A DNA stretch of 64,000 nt, taken from positions 44,988-108,987 of the forward strand of contig NZ_CADEAG010000007.1 of assembly GCF_902825155.1 (NCBI RefSeq), in the 5' to 3' direction. This document shows positions 47,814-61,096 of this stretch, piece after piece (the stretch's first letter is position 1; each line of letters begins with the position of its first letter). The DNA comes from Bartonella taylorii 8TBB (GTDB lineage Bacteria; Pseudomonadota; Alphaproteobacteria; Rhizobiales; Rhizobiaceae). Below the pieces are notes generated by a model. That model had not been told where the DNA came from. It did not search any database and was given only the letters and a program-made list of their open reading frames with translations. The position numbers and the translations under genes are program-made.

Positions 47814-49283
47814 CTAATGCAGTTTATTGATGAGGGCTTCTACAGAAAACGCCGTCGCTTTAAGAATAGGCGTTGGATAGATACCAAAAAATATTGTAAG
47901 AATAACCATCGGATACAGGATGAATTTTTCTCTTGAAGAAAGATCAATGAGTACTTTTAAATTTTCTTTGTCCAAGGAACCAAAAACTACACGCCGATAA
48001 AGATAAAGCGCATAGGCAGCCGATAAAATAATGCCAGTTGTAGCAAAAACAACAACCAATTTATTCACTTGAAAAACACCTATTAAAGTTAAAAATTCAC
48101 CCAAAAATCCTGAACTTCCAGGTAAGCCTACATTGGCCATAGTGAAGATCAAAAAGACAACCGCATATTTGGGCATGTTATTTACTAAACCGCCAAAAGC
48201 TGAAATTTCACGTGTATGTAAACGATCGTAAATAACCCCAACACAAAGAAATAAAGCTGCTGAAACAATCCCATGCGATAACATCTGATAAATAGCACCT
48301 TGGATACCTTGTGCATTTGCAGCAAAAATACCCATCGTCACGTATCCCATATGTGCTATTGAGGAATACGCAATAAGTTTTTTTATGTCATTTTGTACAA
48401 GTGCAATCAGTGATGTATAAATAATAGCGATAAGCGATAATGTGAAAACTAAAGGTGCAAAATCAGCTGAGGCAATAGGAAACATTGGTAAAGAAAAACG
48501 AAGAAAACCATAACCGCCTAATTTGAGTAAGACACCAGCCAAAATAACCGAACCGGCTGTCGGTGCTTCTACATGAGCATCAGGGAGCCAAGTGTGAACC
48601 GGCCACATCGGCATTTTAACCGCAAAAGAAGCAAAAAAAGCAAGCCATAACCACATTTGCATATGCGCGGGAAACTGATAATTTAGTAAAGTCGGTATAT
48701 CAAGTGTTCCAACTTTCCAGTACATAGCCATAAGAGCAACCAGCATAAGAACTGAACCAAGTAAAGTGTATAGGAAAAATTTTATACTTGCATAAACACG
48801 ACGTGTACCACCCCAAACACCTATAATAATAAACATTGGAATAAGGCTGCCTTCAAAAAAAACATAAAACAGCATCGCATCAAGAGCACAAAAGACTCCA
48901 ATAACAGCAACCTCAAGAAGAAGAAACGCAATCATATAAGCTTTTAATCTATCTTTAATATTTTCCCAACTTGCTAAAACACAGAAAGGCAAAAGAAAAG
49001 CTGAAAGAACCACAAAAAGAACAGAAATACCATCAATGCCCATATGGTAGTGAATACCACTACCTAACCAATTAAATTTCTCAACCATTTGAAAACTAGG
49101 ATTTGTATTATCAAATCCTGCCCAAATAATTAAGGAAATAATAAAAACAAATACGGTCGTAAAAAATGCTACATTGCGTATATTATGCCGTGCTACTTCG
49201 CTATCGTCTTTGATAAATAAAATCAGAAGCACACCAATAAGCGGTAAAAATGTAACCGTAGAAAGAATAGGCCAATCAATCAT
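47814..49283 (-). CDS. nuoM: NADH-quinone oxidoreductase subunit M
   Basis: 489 residues from ATG 49283, whose A is shared with the nuoL stop (TGATG) and which has GGGGG nine bases upstream; ATG 49310 is open but would overlap nuoL. Antiporter-like proton pump of complex I. Key elements: the Glu in [15 protein letters not shown] and [16 protein letters not shown], the Lys in [30 protein letters not shown] and in [21 protein letters not shown]. About 14 membrane segments. Confidence 0.95.
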   Translation of the reverse strand: MIDWPILSTVTFLPLIGVLLILFIKDDSEVARHNIRNVAFFTTVFVFIISLIIWAGFDNTNPSFQMVEKFNWLGSGIHYHMGIDGISVLFVVLSAFLLPFCVLASWENIKDRLKAYMIAFLLLEVAVIGVFCALDAMLFYVFFEGSLIPMFIIIGVWGGTRRVYASIKFFLYTLLGSVLMLVALMAMYWKVGTLDIPTLLNYQFPAHMQMWLWLAFFASFAVKMPMWPVHTWLPDAHVEAPTAGSVILAGVLLKLGGYGFLRFSLPMFPIASADFAPLVFTLSLIAIIYTSLIALVQNDIKKLIAYSSIAHMGYVTMGIFAANAQGIQGAIYQMLSHGIVSAALFLCVGVIYDRLHTREISAFGGLVNNMPKYAVVFLIFTMANVGLPGSSGFLGEFLTLIGVFQVNKLVVVFATTGIILSAAYALYLYRRVVFGSLDKENLKVLIDLSSREKFILYPMVILTIFFGIYPTPILKATAFSVEALINKLH

Positions 49284-51250
49284 CAGTTTACGCCCCCGAT
49301 CATCATCCATGTGATCAGCAATGCAACGCCTATAAGCATTGCAAATGCATAGTGATAAAGATAGCCTGTCTGCATCCGAACAACTCTATTTGTAATATCA
49401 ACAACACGCGCTGCAATACCATTTGGACCTAGACCATCAATAATTTTACCATCACCCACCTTCCAAAAAAAGAAACTAATTTTGAAAGCAGAACGAACAA
49501 ACAAAAAATGATATAATTGATCAAAATACCATTTTTGGTAAAGAAAATGATACACTCTTGGCATAACTCCAGCCAACTTTTTGGGAAGAGAAGGAAAAGA
49601 AATATAGAATAAATAGGCTAACATAAATCCAAGAACCATTGCTATAAATGGCGACCATTTTACCCAATTAAACACATGGTGGGCATCATGAAGAATGTGA
49701 TTGTGGCTGCTTGTAAATAACGCTCCCTTCCAAAAAGCGTCATAAAAATCACCAAAAAAGTAAGGTTGAAAAACAATACCAGCAAACATTGCGCCAACAG
49801 ATAAAATAAAGAGTGGAATCAACATAACTGGAGGAGATTCATGAACATGATGCATAACGTCAACAGTGGCTCGGGGTTTACCATGAAATGTCATAAATAT
49901 AAGCCGCCATGAGTAAAAACTTGTTAATAAAGCAGCAAAAACAAGAAGATAGAAAGCATATCCTGAAGCAATATTATGTGATGCAAAAGCGGATTCTATA
50001 ATCGCATCCTTGGAGAAAAAACCAGCGGTCCCGAAAAGTGTTCCTGGAATCCCAACACCTGTCAATGCAATGGTTCCTATTATCATCATCCAATAAGTTA
50101 CCTTTATATGCTTACGTAACCCACCCATTTTTCGCATATCTTGTTCATCAGACACTGCATGAATTACAGAGCCAGCGCCAAGAAACAATAAGGCTTTAAA
50201 AAAAGCATGCGTAAAAAGGTGAAAAACAGCTGCTCCATAAGCTCCAACACCTAATGCAACAAACATATAACCAAGTTGTGAACATGTAGAATAAGCTATA
50301 ACACGCTTAATATCATTCTGCACTAACCCCACAGTTGCTGCAAAAAACGCAGTCGTTGCTCCAACAATAATAATTACTGTCAAAGCAGTAGAAGAAAGTT
50401 CAAAAATTGGAGACATACGCGCAACCATAAAAACACCAGCTGTTACCATTGTTGCAGCATGAATCAGTGCCGATACAGGCGTTGGTCCCTCCATTGCATC
50501 AGGGAGCCATGTATGTAAAAGAAATTGTGCTGATTTTCCCATCGCACCAATAAACAACAAAAGACATGTAATAGTAATTGCTGTCTGTCCATCAAACTTC
50601 CAACCTAAAAATGTCATATTTTGTACAAAGCTATTGTCTGCAGCTTTTAAAAAAATAGAAGCAAAATCAACCGATTGGAATAAAACAAAAATACTAAAGA
50701 TTCCTAAGAGAAAACCAAAATCTCCAACACGATTAACCACAAAAGCTTTCATTGCGGCCTTATTAGCAGAATCTCGCTGAAACCAAAAGCCAATGAGTAA
50801 ATAAGAAGCAAGACCCACACCTTCCCATCCAAAAAACATCTGAATCAAGTTATTGGATGTCACCAACATAAGCATCATAAATGTAAATAAGGAAAGATAA
50901 GAAAAAAACCGAGACCTTGATGGATCATGATGCATATAACCAACTGAATAAATATGCACTAATGCTGAAACACTATTTACAACAATAAGCATAACAGCTG
51001 TTAATGTATCAATATGTAAAGCCCAATCAAAAGTTAAACCACCGACAGTGAGCCAATGTAATACTAATATATCAACTACTGGAGCATGACCAAAAGCAAT
51101 ATTAAAAAATGCTACCCACGAGAATACGGCAACAACTACCATAAAACTACATGTTATTAATTCATTCGCACGATCTCCTATAGTTTTCCCACCTATAGAA
51201 GCAATTAAAAAGCCCAAAAGTGGAAGAAAGACAATCGTATAATACATCAC
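49283..51250 (-). CDS. nuoL: NADH-quinone oxidoreductase subunit L
   Basis: 655 residues, the largest pumping subunit of complex I, with about 16 membrane segments and the long lateral helix at the C-terminal end (about 520-600). Conserved residues: Glu in [21 protein letters not shown] (near 143), Lys in [19 protein letters not shown], Lys in [31 protein letters not shown] (near 235) and in [21 protein letters not shown]. Three bases separate it from nuoK. Confidence 0.96.
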   Translation of the reverse strand: MMYYTIVFLPLLGFLIASIGGKTIGDRANELITCSFMVVVAVFSWVAFFNIAFGHAPVVDILVLHWLTVGGLTFDWALHIDTLTAVMLIVVNSVSALVHIYSVGYMHHDPSRSRFFSYLSLFTFMMLMLVTSNNLIQMFFGWEGVGLASYLLIGFWFQRDSANKAAMKAFVVNRVGDFGFLLGIFSIFVLFQSVDFASIFLKAADNSFVQNMTFLGWKFDGQTAITITCLLLFIGAMGKSAQFLLHTWLPDAMEGPTPVSALIHAATMVTAGVFMVARMSPIFELSSTALTVIIIVGATTAFFAATVGLVQNDIKRVIAYSTCSQLGYMFVALGVGAYGAAVFHLFTHAFFKALLFLGAGSVIHAVSDEQDMRKMGGLRKHIKVTYWMMIIGTIALTGVGIPGTLFGTAGFFSKDAIIESAFASHNIASGYAFYLLVFAALLTSFYSWRLIFMTFHGKPRATVDVMHHVHESPPVMLIPLFILSVGAMFAGIVFQPYFFGDFYDAFWKGALFTSSHNHILHDAHHVFNWVKWSPFIAMVLGFMLAYLFYISFPSLPKKLAGVMPRVYHFLYQKWYFDQLYHFLFVRSAFKISFFFWKVGDGKIIDGLGPNGIAARVVDITNRVVRMQTGYLYHYAFAMLIGVALLITWMMIGGVN

Positions 51251-51253
51251 TGG

Positions 51254-51562
51254 TTAGCCTTTCATTACATTAACATCTTCAACAGCAATAGAACCACGAT
51301 TGCGGAAAAAAACGACAAGAATTGCTAGACCAATTGCGGCTTCAGCAGCTGCTACCGTTAAGATAAACAAAGCGAATATTTGACCAACAAGATCATGAAG
51401 AAATGCTGAAAATGCAACAAAATTGAGATTCACTGAAAGCAATATAAGCTCAATGGACATCAAGATAATAATCACATTCTTTCTGTTAAGAAAAATTCCA
51501 GCAATACCGATTGTAAACATCAAAGCAGAAACAATGAGATAATGTGTGATATCAATGTGCAT
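51254..51562 (-). CDS. nuoK: NADH-quinone oxidoreductase subunit K
   Basis: 102 residues from ATG 51562 ([16 protein letters not shown]), the standard NuoK length, with a G-rich AAGGGGGGG ribosome site just upstream; the open extension to 51616 overlaps nuoJ. Three membrane segments with the two essential glutamates in [18 protein letters not shown] (Glu near 36) and [13 protein letters not shown] (near 72). Part of the proton-pumping module. The ribosome site lies inside the end of nuoJ. Confidence 0.95.
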   Translation of the reverse strand: MHIDITHYLIVSALMFTIGIAGIFLNRKNVIIILMSIELILLSVNLNFVAFSAFLHDLVGQIFALFILTVAAAEAAIGLAILVVFFRNRGSIAVEDVNVMKG

Positions 51563-51572
51563 AGCCCCCCCC

Positions 51573-52193
51573 TTAAACGCCCTTGCCTGATTCAACTTGC
51601 TTGATTTCAATTGCATCTTCTACTGTTCGAGAAACCTGCACTGCAATAGATTGTCGCTTGACACCTGATTTATGACGGAGTGTTAAAACAATTGCGCCAA
51701 TCATTGCAGTCAACAAAATTATCCCAGCAATCTGAAAATAAAAAACATAATCCGTATAAAGAACATCTCCCAATGCCTGTGTATTTGTTCGTTGCAGTAA
51801 GTCCGGCATGGGTTGCGTAATGTGTGTTCTAACGACTGGAGAAAAACGGTTACTCACAAAAACAACAATCAATTCTACAGCAACAATACCACCAACAAGA
51901 GCTCCAATAGGAGCGTACCGAAGTGCACCACTTTTTAACTCAGCAAAATCAACATCAAGCATCATAACTACAAATAAAAACAAGACTGCCACAGCACCAA
52001 CATAAACAACAAGCAGAATAAGCCCCAAAAACTCTGCTCCTGCAAGCAAAAATAAAGCCGCAGCATTAAAAAATGCTAATATTAAAAACAAAACTGAATG
52101 CACAGGATTGCGCACTGTAATAACAATAAAGCCACTCGCAAGCATAATAAAAGCAAATAAATAGAAAAATGCCGCCGCTAGATCCGTTAGCAT
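51573..52193 (-). CDS. nuoJ: NADH-quinone oxidoreductase subunit J
   Basis: 206 residues, five membrane segments. Part of the complex I membrane arm. The conserved pi-bulge region is [24 protein letters not shown] (about 57-80), with the Tyr and Gly positions typical of NuoJ/ND6. GAGGAG precedes the start. A 96-base gap separates it from nuoI, with no gene in it. Confidence 0.94.
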   Translation of the reverse strand: MLTDLAAAFFYLFAFIMLASGFIVITVRNPVHSVLFLILAFFNAAALFLLAGAEFLGLILLVVYVGAVAVLFLFVVMMLDVDFAELKSGALRYAPIGALVGGIVAVELIVVFVSNRFSPVVRTHITQPMPDLLQRTNTQALGDVLYTDYVFYFQIAGIILLTAMIGAIVLTLRHKSGVKRQSIAVQVSRTVEDAIEIKQVESGKGV

Positions 52194-52289
52194 AGGCTTC
52201 TCCTCAATTAACCAAAAAATTGGTATAAAATTTCATACCAGATTACAATTTATCGGAAATATTATCCGACACCTCACTCAATGATACAC

Positions 52290-52781
52290 TTAACGATAAG
52301 GTGCATCCATCAATATATTTCGAGCAATTTCTCGCTCCCAGCGATCTCCATTCATTAAAAGCTTCTCTTTATCATAATAAAGTTCCTCACGCGTTTCTGT
52401 TGCAAACTCAAAATTTGGACCTTCTACAATAGCTTCAACTGGACAGGCTTCTTGACAAAAACCGCAATAAATACACTTAACCATATCTATATCATAACGA
52501 ACAGTTCTACGTGTACCATCATTGCGCCGCGGCCCTGCTTCAATTGTAATAGCTTGCGCAGGGCAAATCGCTTCACATAATTTACAAGCAATACACCGCT
52601 CTTCACCATTCGGATAACGACGTAGTGCGTGTTCCCCACGGAACCGCTGAGAAACAAAGCCCTTCTCATAAGGATAGTTAATCGTAGGTTTTGGTGAGAA
52701 AAACTGACGCATTGCTAAGAAAAAAGCACTCACAAATTCCAAAAGAAGGAGCGATTTTGCTGCTTGAATAAAACCTGACAC
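52290..52781 (-). CDS. nuoI: NADH-quinone oxidoreductase subunit I
   Basis: 163 residues from GTG 52781, with GAGGAGG upstream. Carries the two [4Fe-4S] clusters N6a and N6b linking the peripheral arm to the quinone site. The ligands are [12 protein letters not shown] (about 63-74) and [12 protein letters not shown] (about 102-113), each a CxxCxxCxxxCP pattern. The N-terminal amphipathic region ([13 protein letters not shown]) contacts the membrane. Confidence 0.97.
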   Translation of the reverse strand: MSGFIQAAKSLLLLEFVSAFFLAMRQFFSPKPTINYPYEKGFVSQRFRGEHALRRYPNGEERCIACKLCEAICPAQAITIEAGPRRNDGTRRTVRYDIDMVKCIYCGFCQEACPVEAIVEGPNFEFATETREELYYDKEKLLMNGDRWEREIARNILMDAPYR

Positions 52782-52795
52782 AGTAAAACCTCCTC

Positions 52796-53845
52796 TTAAG
52801 CAAAACCAATATATTTTAAAAAACTAGCAGTTATCACGACCATCGCCAATGAAAGAGGAAGAAACACCTTCCAACCAAGGCGCATGAGCTGATCATAGCG
52901 ATAACGTGGAACAAATGCTTTGACCATAGCAAACCAAAAAAATACAAAGCAAACTTTTAGAACAAACCAAATGACACCAGGAACCCAATTAAGCCACCAA
53001 ACATCCAAAGGAGGTAACCACCCCCCTAAAAATAAGATGGTTGTTAATGCGCACATTAAAACAATAGCAACATACTCTCCAAGAAAAAAGAGCATATAAG
53101 GCGTTGAAGAATACTCCACCATATGACCTGCAACAAGTTCAGATTCTGCTTCCACCAAATCAAAGGGAGGGCGGTTTGTTTCTGCGAGTGCAGAAATAAA
53201 AAATATAATAAACATTGGAAAAAGAACGAGCCAATTCCAATCAAGAAAACTGCTAAAAGGAAGACCAAGAGTCGTCCCAAATCCATGACTTTGTTTATGA
53301 ACAATCGTTGTGAGATCCAGTGAACCACTTATCAAAATGACCGTTACAAGTACAAATCCTATGGAAACCTCATAAGAAACCATCTGCGCTGCCGAACGAA
53401 GAGCTCCTAAGAAAGGATATTTTGAATTTGATGCCCACCCTCCCATAATAACGCCATAAACTTCAAGAGATGAGATGGCTAAAATATAAAGCAAACCAAC
53501 ATTAATTTTTGCAACTTCCCAGCCTTCATTGACTGGAATAACCGCCCAGGTTGATAAAGCAAGCGTAGCAGAAACAAAAGGTGCCAAAAGAAAAACACCC
53601 TTATTAGCACCAGCAGGTATAATAGGCTCCTTAACAACAAATTTAATTAAATCCGCAAAAGACTGTAATAAACCCCATGGACCGACAACGTTTGGTCCAC
53701 GACGCAATTGTACAGCCGCCCAAATTTTCCTGTCTGCATAAAGAAGATACGCAACTAAGACCAAAAGAACAACTAAAAGGAGAAGTGTTTTTCCAACTAT
53801 AATGAGCAATGGCAATAACCAAGTCATAAAGAAATCATACATCAT
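52796..53845 (-). CDS. nuoH: NADH-quinone oxidoreductase subunit H
   Basis: 349 residues, about 8-9 membrane segments. Forms much of the quinone chamber. The conserved block [29 protein letters not shown] (about 217-245) holds the glutamates that begin the proton pathway, and [27 protein letters not shown] (about 48-74) is the N-terminal signature. Two adjacent ATGs (53845 and 53842) follow AAAGGAG; the second has better spacing. 14 bases to nuoI. Confidence 0.96.
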   Translation of the reverse strand: MMYDFFMTWLLPLLIIVGKTLLLLVVLLVLVAYLLYADRKIWAAVQLRRGPNVVGPWGLLQSFADLIKFVVKEPIIPAGANKGVFLLAPFVSATLALSTWAVIPVNEGWEVAKINVGLLYILAISSLEVYGVIMGGWASNSKYPFLGALRSAAQMVSYEVSIGFVLVTVILISGSLDLTTIVHKQSHGFGTTLGLPFSSFLDWNWLVLFPMFIIFFISALAETNRPPFDLVEAESELVAGHMVEYSSTPYMLFFLGEYVAIVLMCALTTILFLGGWLPPLDVWWLNWVPGVIWFVLKVCFVFFWFAMVKAFVPRYRYDQLMRLGWKVFLPLSLAMVVITASFLKYIGFA

Positions 53846-53858
53846 TACTCCTTTGCCC

Positions 53859-55928
53859 TTACTCTACGGCTTGCGTAATACGGTTCTTGGCAAAAGATGA
53901 ACATTCAGCCATAACCGCAGAAGCACGCGCTATCGGATTTGTTAAATAAAAGTCTTTAACCATAGAAGTAAATGCTTGCCTCTCTAGTGCAATCATTTGT
54001 GAACCAAGCGCTTTAAGATTGCTTATACCAGAAGGCTCTATATCATCAATGGAACAAAGATGTGGATAATCATTAAACAAACTCTGTCTTAATTGAGAAA
54101 GCGAATCAAAAGGAAGCCTTCTTCCTAAAACATCCGATAAAGCACGCAAAATAGCCCAATCTTCTTTTGCTTCACCAGGGGCAAACCCAGCCCGATTTGT
54201 CATTTGAACACGTCCTTCTGTATTTACATAAAGTCCTGATTTTTCAGTGTAAGCCGATGCTGGCAAAATAACATCAGCAGCGTGTGCACCATTATCACCA
54301 TGACTCCCAATATAGATTGTAAAAGCTTTTGTATTGGCTAATTCTATTTCATCCGCACCAAGCAAAAATAAAACTTCACAGGTTTTAATAATATTTGCAA
54401 CCCCCAATTCAGAAATAAAACCAATGTCCAATCCTCCCACAGCCGATGCTGCATTGTGAAGAACACCAAACCCATTCCATTCTTCGTTAAGAGCTCCAAT
54501 ACTATCAGCTAATTTTGCAAGATTTTTTAAAACAGATAAACCTTCTTTACCTGAAAGAGCTCCCTCTCCAATAAGAATAAGTGGCCTTTTCGCCTCTTTT
54601 AACACATTTAAAAACGCATCCTCTCCACGAATAAGTGCACTCAATGCATCAGTACCATCTCCAAGATAAGAATATGGATAACGTAAATCGACCCTTTCCC
54701 CAATTAATGCAATGGGAAACTGTCCCTTTCGTTGGCGCTTTAAAATACGTGCATTTAAAACAGCGGCCTCATGACGTGGATTAGACCCCACGATAAGCAA
54801 TGCATCAGCTTGCTCAATGCCTACAATTGTTGGATTAAAAATGTAACTCGAACGCCCTAATTCAGAGGATAAGGCCATTCCTCTTTGACGACAATCAAAA
54901 AACTTTGATCCCAATGAAAGCAGCAATGTTTTAAGTGCATACATTTCCTCAACGGATGCAAGATCTCCTGCAACTGCCCCAATTTTTTCTGGCAAGGTTT
55001 TGGAAACCACCATTTTAATCGTTGCAAAAGCTTCCGTCCAACTTACAGGTTGAAACTTTCCATCTTTGCGTACATACGGCTTATCAAGCCGCTGAGTGCG
55101 TAATCCATCCCAAATAAAACGCGTTTTATCAGAAATCCACTCCTCATTTATATCTTCATTTGTACGCGGCATAATCCGCATCACTTCACGACCACGACTG
55201 TCAATGCGGATCGCACTACCAAGTGCATCCATTACATCAATTGATTCCGTTTTCACCAATTCCCATGGACGTGCATGAAACGCATAGGGTTTTGAAGTTA
55301 AAGCCCCCACAGGACACAGATCAATAACATTTCCCTGTAACTCAGATGTCATTGCTTTTTCAAGATATGTCGTAATTTCAGCATCTTCACCACGACCTAT
55401 CAAACCAAGCTCAGAAATACCCGCCACTTCCGTCATAAAACGAACACAACGTGTACAATGAATACATCGTGTCATAACAGTTTTCACAAGTGGTCCAATA
55501 TACTTATCTTCTACCGCACGCTTATTTTCTGTATAACGAGAACAATCACGCCCATAAAGCATTGCTTGATCCTGAAGATCGCATTCCCCCCCTTGATCAC
55601 ATACAGGACAATCCAAAGGATGATTGATGAGAAGAAACTCCATAACACCTTCACGTGCTTTTTTCACCATCTCTGTGTTGGTAAAAATTTCTGGCGCTTC
55701 ACCATTAGGCCCTAACCGTAAATCACGGACTCCCATAGCACAAGAAGCCTGGGGTTTTGGAGGACCGCCTTTGACTTCAACTAAGCACATGCGACAATTC
55801 CCAGCAATTGATAAAGATTCATGAAAACAAAAACGGGGTACTTCCGCGCCCGCTGCCTCAGCTGCCTGAAGCAACGTATAGTAATCAGGAACTTCAATCT
55901 CTTTACCATCAACTTTGATATTTATCAT
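53859..55928 (-). CDS. nuoG: NADH-quinone oxidoreductase subunit G
   Basis: 689 residues. Carries clusters N1b, N4 and N5. A ferredoxin-like N-terminus has [19 protein letters not shown] and QASCAMG (N1b), then [18 protein letters not shown] with the upstream His (N5 region) and [19 protein letters not shown] plus [17 protein letters not shown] (N4). The molybdopterin-oxidoreductase-like C-terminal domain is structural only; the additional N7 cluster motif of E. coli is not seen. 13 bases to nuoH. Confidence 0.96.
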   Translation of the reverse strand: MINIKVDGKEIEVPDYYTLLQAAEAAGAEVPRFCFHESLSIAGNCRMCLVEVKGGPPKPQASCAMGVRDLRLGPNGEAPEIFTNTEMVKKAREGVMEFLLINHPLDCPVCDQGGECDLQDQAMLYGRDCSRYTENKRAVEDKYIGPLVKTVMTRCIHCTRCVRFMTEVAGISELGLIGRGEDAEITTYLEKAMTSELQGNVIDLCPVGALTSKPYAFHARPWELVKTESIDVMDALGSAIRIDSRGREVMRIMPRTNEDINEEWISDKTRFIWDGLRTQRLDKPYVRKDGKFQPVSWTEAFATIKMVVSKTLPEKIGAVAGDLASVEEMYALKTLLLSLGSKFFDCRQRGMALSSELGRSSYIFNPTIVGIEQADALLIVGSNPRHEAAVLNARILKRQRKGQFPIALIGERVDLRYPYSYLGDGTDALSALIRGEDAFLNVLKEAKRPLILIGEGALSGKEGLSVLKNLAKLADSIGALNEEWNGFGVLHNAASAVGGLDIGFISELGVANIIKTCEVLFLLGADEIELANTKAFTIYIGSHGDNGAHAADVILPASAYTEKSGLYVNTEGRVQMTNRAGFAPGEAKEDWAILRALSDVLGRRLPFDSLSQLRQSLFNDYPHLCSIDDIEPSGISNLKALGSQMIALERQAFTSMVKDFYLTNPIARASAVMAECSSFAKNRITQAVE

Positions 55929-55993
55929 GTTTCATCCAGCCTGCAGATAATCCACTTAAAACTTGCATTCTGTTGCTCTAAAAACAAAATTCT

Positions 55994-57301
55994 CTACCCA
56001 ACTGCTTCCAAAGCAATATTTTTTCTTTGAACTATATTTCGCGTATAATCATCAATTCTACGCTCGATTTCTGGACGAAAATTACGTATCAACCCCTGTA
56101 TAGGCCATGCGGCTGCATCACCGAGTGCGCAAATAGTGTGTCCTTCAACCTGTTGAGATACTTCAAACAAAAGATCAATCTCGCGTTTTTGCGCTCTTCC
56201 TTCAACCATACGCCCCAAAAGACGCATCATCCACCCCGTCCCTTCACGACACGGTGTACATTGCCCACAACTTTCATGCTTAAAAAAAGCGGCTATACGC
56301 CAAATTGCCTTGATAATATCGGTCGATTTATCCATAACAATCACACCACCTGTACCAAAAGAAGATCCGACATCTCGCATCCCATCAAAATCCATGATCG
56401 CATCGATCATATCCTCACCACGAACGACTGGACAAGAAGCCCCTCCTGGAATAACTGCCAAAAGATTATCCCATCCGCCACGAATACCGCCTGTATGTTT
56501 TTCAATTAATTCGCGGAATGAAACACCAAGAGCTTCTTCAAATGTACAAGGTGCATTAACATGCCCAGAAACCATAAACAATTTTGTTCCAACATTATTT
56601 GCACGTCCAATTGAGGAAAACCACGAAGCGCCCCGACGCAAAATCGTTGGAACAACAGCTATGGATTCTACATTATTTACTGTTGTTGGACAGCCATAAA
56701 TTCCCATGTTTGCAGGAAATGGCGGCTTAAGCCGAGGTTGTCCCTTTTTCCCCTCAAGACTTTCAAGAAGAGCCGTTTCTTCACCACAAATATAAGCACC
56801 TGCACCATGATGAATAATGATATCGCAGGCATGCCCATATTTTGTTTTTTTGCCAAGTAAACCCGCATCATAACATTCATCGACAGCAGCTTGAAGCGCT
56901 TCACGCTCACGAATATATTCACCACGAATATAAATAAAAGCGACATTTGCTCCCATCGCAAAAGTAGCAAGTGCACATCCTTCAATTAAAGTATGAGGAT
57001 CATGTCGTAAAATATCACGGTCTTTACATGTTCCAGGTTCTGATTCATCTGCATTCACAACCAAATAATGGGGACGACCATCACTCTCTTTAGGCATAAA
57101 AGACCACTTCATTCCAGTAGGAAAACCAGCACCACCACGACCACGCAAACCCGATGCCTTCATTTCATCAATGATCCAGTCACGGCCTTTTTCGATAATT
57201 GACCTAGTCCCATCCCAATGCCCACGCGACATTGCAGCTTTTAATGATTTATCTTTTAAACCATAAATATTGGTGAAAATGCGATCTTTATCCGCCAGCA
57301 T
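55994..57301 (-). CDS. nuoF: NADH-quinone oxidoreductase subunit F
   Basis: 435 residues. Binds NADH and FMN and carries cluster N3, the electron entry point. [20 protein letters not shown] (about 53-72) is the NADH/FMN site, [24 protein letters not shown] (about 168-191) the FMN loop, and [15 protein letters not shown] (about 343-357) with the later Cys in [15 protein letters not shown] gives the four N3 ligands. AAGGTGGGG lies just before the ATG. 65-base gap to nuoG. Confidence 0.97.
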   Translation of the reverse strand: MLADKDRIFTNIYGLKDKSLKAAMSRGHWDGTRSIIEKGRDWIIDEMKASGLRGRGGAGFPTGMKWSFMPKESDGRPHYLVVNADESEPGTCKDRDILRHDPHTLIEGCALATFAMGANVAFIYIRGEYIREREALQAAVDECYDAGLLGKKTKYGHACDIIIHHGAGAYICGEETALLESLEGKKGQPRLKPPFPANMGIYGCPTTVNNVESIAVVPTILRRGASWFSSIGRANNVGTKLFMVSGHVNAPCTFEEALGVSFRELIEKHTGGIRGGWDNLLAVIPGGASCPVVRGEDMIDAIMDFDGMRDVGSSFGTGGVIVMDKSTDIIKAIWRIAAFFKHESCGQCTPCREGTGWMMRLLGRMVEGRAQKREIDLLFEVSQQVEGHTICALGDAAAWPIQGLIRNFRPEIERRIDDYTRNIVQRKNIALEAVG

Positions 57302-57444
57302 ACCCCACCTTCTTTTCTATAGCCCATAACATTGTTAGTATTTCCTCAAACGCAATTTTTAAATAACTTCTCAAAACTCTTTATTTTAATCAGATGCTGC
57401 TTTAATGGGTAGAATAATAAACAACCTCTCAAGAAAAATATTTA

Positions 57445-58122
57445 TTACCTTCCCATTTTCTCATCACTCTTTTTATTCTTTGGAAATTTGAGTGATTTCT
57501 TTTTTTCTTCATCCGTATCAATAAGAGAAGTTAAACCACTAATCGGTTCCGATGATTTACGACTACTTTGCGGACCGACCGCTATCTCAGAACCTTTACC
57601 TGCTTCAAATGCATCAATAATCTCTTCAAGGCGCTCAGCTGTAAGATCTTCATAAGTATCTTTAAAAATCATAACCATTGGAGCATTCACACAAGCACCA
57701 AGGCATTCCACTTCTTCCCACGATAATGTTCCATCTCGATTAGTAACAAAAGGCTCATGATGAATTTTTTTCTGGCAAACTTTAATCAATTCACCAGAAC
57801 CACGTAACATACAAGGAGTTGTACCACAAACCTGAATATGTGCCTTTGTTCCGACTGGCTGGAGCTGAAACTGAGTGTAAAAAGTCGCAACCTCTAGAAC
57901 ACGAATATAAGCCATAGAAAGAATCTGAGCAATATGTTCAATCGCGGCACGTGTCACCCAACCATCTTGCTCTTGAGCACGCATTAATAATGGAATTACA
58001 GCAGACTGCTCACGCCCTACAGGATACTTTTCTATGGTATTTTTGACCCATATCTGATTTTCTCTTGTGAAAGAAAACTCAGCGGGTTGGTAAATATCAT
58101 CTGCAAGACGGCGCACGGACAT
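57445..58122 (-). CDS. nuoE: NADH-quinone oxidoreductase subunit E
   Basis: 225 residues, longer than the ~165 of E. coli because of a charged C-terminal tail rich in Ser, Lys and Glu (about 175-225), a common alphaproteobacterial feature. Carries [2Fe-2S] cluster N1a: Cys in VCGTTPCMLRGSGEL (about 98-112) and VECLGACVNAPMVMI (about 138-152). The start overlaps the nuoD stop by one base (TAATG). A 143-base gap then precedes nuoF; it contains no gene. Confidence 0.96.
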   Translation of the reverse strand: MSVRRLADDIYQPAEFSFTRENQIWVKNTIEKYPVGREQSAVIPLLMRAQEQDGWVTRAAIEHIAQILSMAYIRVLEVATFYTQFQLQPVGTKAHIQVCGTTPCMLRGSGELIKVCQKKIHHEPFVTNRDGTLSWEEVECLGACVNAPMVMIFKDTYEDLTAERLEEIIDAFEAGKGSEIAVGPQSSRKSSEPISGLTSLIDTDEEKKKSLKFPKNKKSDEKMGR

Positions 58123-59312
58123 TAGCGATCAACCTCCCCAAAAACAATATCAATCGATCCCAAAATAGCTGTAGCATCTGCCAGCATATGACCTCGGGTT
58201 AAAAAATCCATGGCTTGAAGATGAGCAAAGCCAGGAGCACGCAACTTGACACGATAAGGCTTGTTCGTTCCATCAGAAACAAGATAAACTCCAAACTCAC
58301 CCTTAGGAGCTTCTACAGCAACATATACCTCACCAGGAGGAGTATGAAAACCTTCCGTATAAAGTTTAAAATGATGAATAAGCGCTTCCATTGAACTTTT
58401 CATTTCGCACCGCTTTGGGGGAACGATTTTGCGATCTAAGCTCGAAACCGGTCCATTTTTTTCAGTACTCAGTAAACGATTCACACATTGGCGCATAATT
58501 TTTGCTGATTGGCGCATTTCTTCCATACGAATCAGATAACGATCATAACAGTCACTGTTTTTACCTACAGGAATATCAAAATCCATTTCATCATAACATT
58601 CATAAGGTTGACTTTTACGCAAATCCCATGGCATACCGGCCCCGCGAATCATAACCCCGGAAAAACCACGTGCCCAAGCTTCATCAATACTCACTACGCC
58701 AATATCCACGTTACGCTGCTTAAAAATTCGATTTGGCGTCACAAGTGCATCCAGTTTACTAAGAGCAATAAGAAACGGATCAATAAAATTACCAATATCT
58801 TCAATTAAAGATTCTGGTAAGTCTTGATGCACACCACCAGGACGAAAATAATTTGCATGAAGGCGTGCACCACATGCACGCTCATAAAAAATCATCAATC
58901 TTTCACGTTGCTCGAATCCCCAAAGTGGTGGAGTCAAAGCACCAACATCCATTGCCTGCGTTGTTACATTAAGCAAATGATTAAGTATGCGCCCAATTTC
59001 AGAAAACAAAACACGTATTAACTGCCCTCGCTTGGGAACCTCAACACCCAATAATTTTTCAATAGCAAGTACGAAAGCATGCTCCTGATTCATAGGAGCA
59101 ACATAATCTAAACGATCTAGATAAGGAGCAGCCTGAAGGTAAGTTTTTGTTTCCATTAATTTTTCGGTACCGCGATGCAATAATCCAATATGCGGATCTA
59201 CACGCTCAACAACTTCACCGTCCAATTCCAGAACCATGCGCAAAACCCCATGCGCAGCAGGATGCTGCGGTCCAAAATTGATATTAAAGTTCCGAACATT
59301 GACCTCAGCCAC
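58122..59312 (-). CDS. nuoD: NADH-quinone oxidoreductase subunit D
   Basis: 396 residues from GTG 59312, with AAGGGG 6 bases upstream; a TTG at 59318 is also open. The 49-kDa homologue forming the quinone pocket together with Nuo[22 protein letters not shown] (about 14-34) holds the conserved His, [14 protein letters not shown] follows, and the C-terminal DIVFGEVDR ends the protein. A 128-base AT-rich gap separates it from nuoC. Confidence 0.96.
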   Translation of the reverse strand: MAEVNVRNFNINFGPQHPAAHGVLRMVLELDGEVVERVDPHIGLLHRGTEKLMETKTYLQAAPYLDRLDYVAPMNQEHAFVLAIEKLLGVEVPKRGQLIRVLFSEIGRILNHLLNVTTQAMDVGALTPPLWGFEQRERLMIFYERACGARLHANYFRPGGVHQDLPESLIEDIGNFIDPFLIALSKLDALVTPNRIFKQRNVDIGVVSIDEAWARGFSGVMIRGAGMPWDLRKSQPYECYDEMDFDIPVGKNSDCYDRYLIRMEEMRQSAKIMRQCVNRLLSTEKNGPVSSLDRKIVPPKRCEMKSSMEALIHHFKLYTEGFHTPPGEVYVAVEAPKGEFGVYLVSDGTNKPYRVKLRAPGFAHLQAMDFLTRGHMLADATAILGSIDIVFGEVDR

Positions 59313-59440
59313 AATCAACCCCTTATTTTTTCAAAAAAACTTCACATCAAATGTTATTATTAAAGAATCTTATCATACTAAAAATATTTAATTATTTAAA
59401 AAAACGATTATTCTAATTTCAAGCCTTATAAGCTCCAATA

Positions 59441-60052
59441 TTATTTTTTGACATTTAACTCTTTATCACACGGTAAAACATATTGTCCTCCTTCCCAAGG
59501 AGAAAGAAAATCAAAATTACGCATTTCTTGTCTCAAGACGACAGGTTCATAAATCACCCTTTTTGCTTCATTGTCATAACGACATTCAACAAACCCTGTT
59601 ACAGGAAAATCTTTGCGCAAAGGATGTCCTTCGAATCCATAATCAGTTAAAATCCGCCTTAAATCAGGATGACCTGAAAATAAAATTCCATACATATCGT
59701 ACGTCTCACGCTCATACCACTCTGCTCCAGGATAAACCGAGCAAGCAGAAGCAACGGGAGTATTTTCATCTGTACGTACCTTCACACGCAAACGTAAATT
59801 CTCGCGAGGAGATAAGAGTTGGTAAGAGACATCAAAACGTTTATCACGAGATGGATAATCAACACCACTAATATCCGTAATATTAATAAACTGACAGCGA
59901 GAATCATCACGAACAAACATTAAGACATCCGTAATTGCATCCAAACGCGATACAATCGTTAATTCACCAAATGCAAGAATGGTCTCCTCAAGCTTATCTC
60001 CTAATTTGTTTTTTAAATAGGTAGCAAGTTCAACTAATGATTCATTCACCAT
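59441..60052 (-). CDS. nuoC: NADH-quinone oxidoreductase subunit C
   Basis: 203 residues, a separate NuoC and not the NuoCD fusion of E. coli. Structural subunit of the peripheral arm (30-kDa homologue). The signature [37 protein letters not shown] lies at about 118-154. It starts 13 bases after nuoB. Ends with a KK-rich tail. Confidence 0.96.
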   Translation of the reverse strand: MVNESLVELATYLKNKLGDKLEETILAFGELTIVSRLDAITDVLMFVRDDSRCQFINITDISGVDYPSRDKRFDVSYQLLSPRENLRLRVKVRTDENTPVASACSVYPGAEWYERETYDMYGILFSGHPDLRRILTDYGFEGHPLRKDFPVTGFVECRYDNEAKRVIYEPVVLRQEMRNFDFLSPWEGGQYVLPCDKELNVKK

Positions 60053-60065
60053 AATAATGAAAGTC

Positions 60066-60647
60066 CTATCGCTCTATGGAACCAGTACGACGGATTTTTT
60101 TCTGCAGCAATAATATACCGTATAGCAATGCCTCCGCCGTAGGAGGACACCCCGGAACATAAATATCCACAGGCACAATACGATCGCATCCACGTACAAC
60201 TGAATAAGAATAATGGTAATACCCGCCACCATTCGCACATGACCCCATAGAAATCACATAACGCGGCTCCGGCATTTGATCGTATACTTTCCTTAACGCA
60301 GGTGCCATTTTATTTGTCAGAGTGCCCGCTACCACCATTACATCTGATTGGCGAGGTGACGCGCGTGGCGCATATCCAAAACGCTCATTATCATAGTGAG
60401 GCATTGAACACTGCATCATCTCGACAGCACAACAAGCCAAACCAAAACTCATCCACATTAAAGAACCGGTGCGTGCCCAAGTGATCAAAGCATCTGCTGA
60501 GGTAACTAAGAAACCCTTATCCGATAATTGAGCATTAATATCACCGAAGAATTTATCGTCAGAACCTATCAACTCACCTGTATTTGGATTAATAATCCCT
60601 TTTGGGTTTGGAGCAGTAATCGTTGAATTGTTAGATATTAATCCCAT
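60066..60647 (-). CDS. nuoB: NADH-quinone oxidoreductase subunit B
   Basis: 193 residues. Carries cluster N2, the last before quinone. The tandem cysteines are in [12 protein letters not shown] (about 58-69), with further ligands in [17 protein letters not shown] (Cys near 127) and [15 protein letters not shown] (Cys near 157). The first 35 residues are a variable, polar extension as in other alphaproteobacteria. Start overlaps the end of nuoA by 10 bases, so coupled. Confidence 0.97.
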   Translation of the reverse strand: MGLISNNSTITAPNPKGIINPNTGELIGSDDKFFGDINAQLSDKGFLVTSADALITWARTGSLMWMSFGLACCAVEMMQCSMPHYDNERFGYAPRASPRQSDVMVVAGTLTNKMAPALRKVYDQMPEPRYVISMGSCANGGGYYHYSYSVVRGCDRIVPVDIYVPGCPPTAEALLYGILLLQKKIRRTGSIER

Positions 60648-61003
60648 TCAAGAGCTCCTTTTTTCCATTCATATATAAAACCAATTGTCAAAAGCGCTAA
60701 AAACACAATCATCGACCAAAAGCCGAACATACCTATTGAGCCAAATGAAACTGCCCAAGGAAAAAGAAACGCAACTTCAAGATCAAAGATAATAAACAAA
60801 ATCGATACTAAATAAAAACGAATATCAAACTTCATGCGCGCATCATCAAATGAATTAAATCCGCATTCATAAGCTGATAATTTTTCAGGATCGGGGGAAC
60901 GATAAGCAACTATATAAGGCGTAATTAAAAGAACCCCCGCAATAACTGCAGAAACAATGATAAAGATCAAAACCGGTAAATAAGAGCTCAATAAATGAGT
61001 CAT
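60638..61003 (-). CDS. nuoA: NADH-quinone oxidoreductase subunit A
   Basis: 121 residues from ATG 61003 ([17 protein letters not shown]), with AAGAGG upstream; an extension to 61048 is open but not family-like. Three membrane segments. [49 protein letters not shown] is the family core: the loop Cys near residue 47 and [12 protein letters not shown] near 78. First gene of the nuo operon, whose promoter should lie in the 61004-61316 region. Confidence 0.95.
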   Translation of the reverse strand: MTHLLSSYLPVLIFIIVSAVIAGVLLITPYIVAYRSPDPEKLSAYECGFNSFDDARMKFDIRFYLVSILFIIFDLEVAFLFPWAVSFGSIGMFGFWSMIVFLALLTIGFIYEWKKGALEWD

Positions 61004-61096
61004 AATCCTCTTCCACCTTAATGAAATGACCTGATTTAACGCAATCACTTCACATTATTACATCAAACAGATAAATATATAACCGCTCTATTAAAT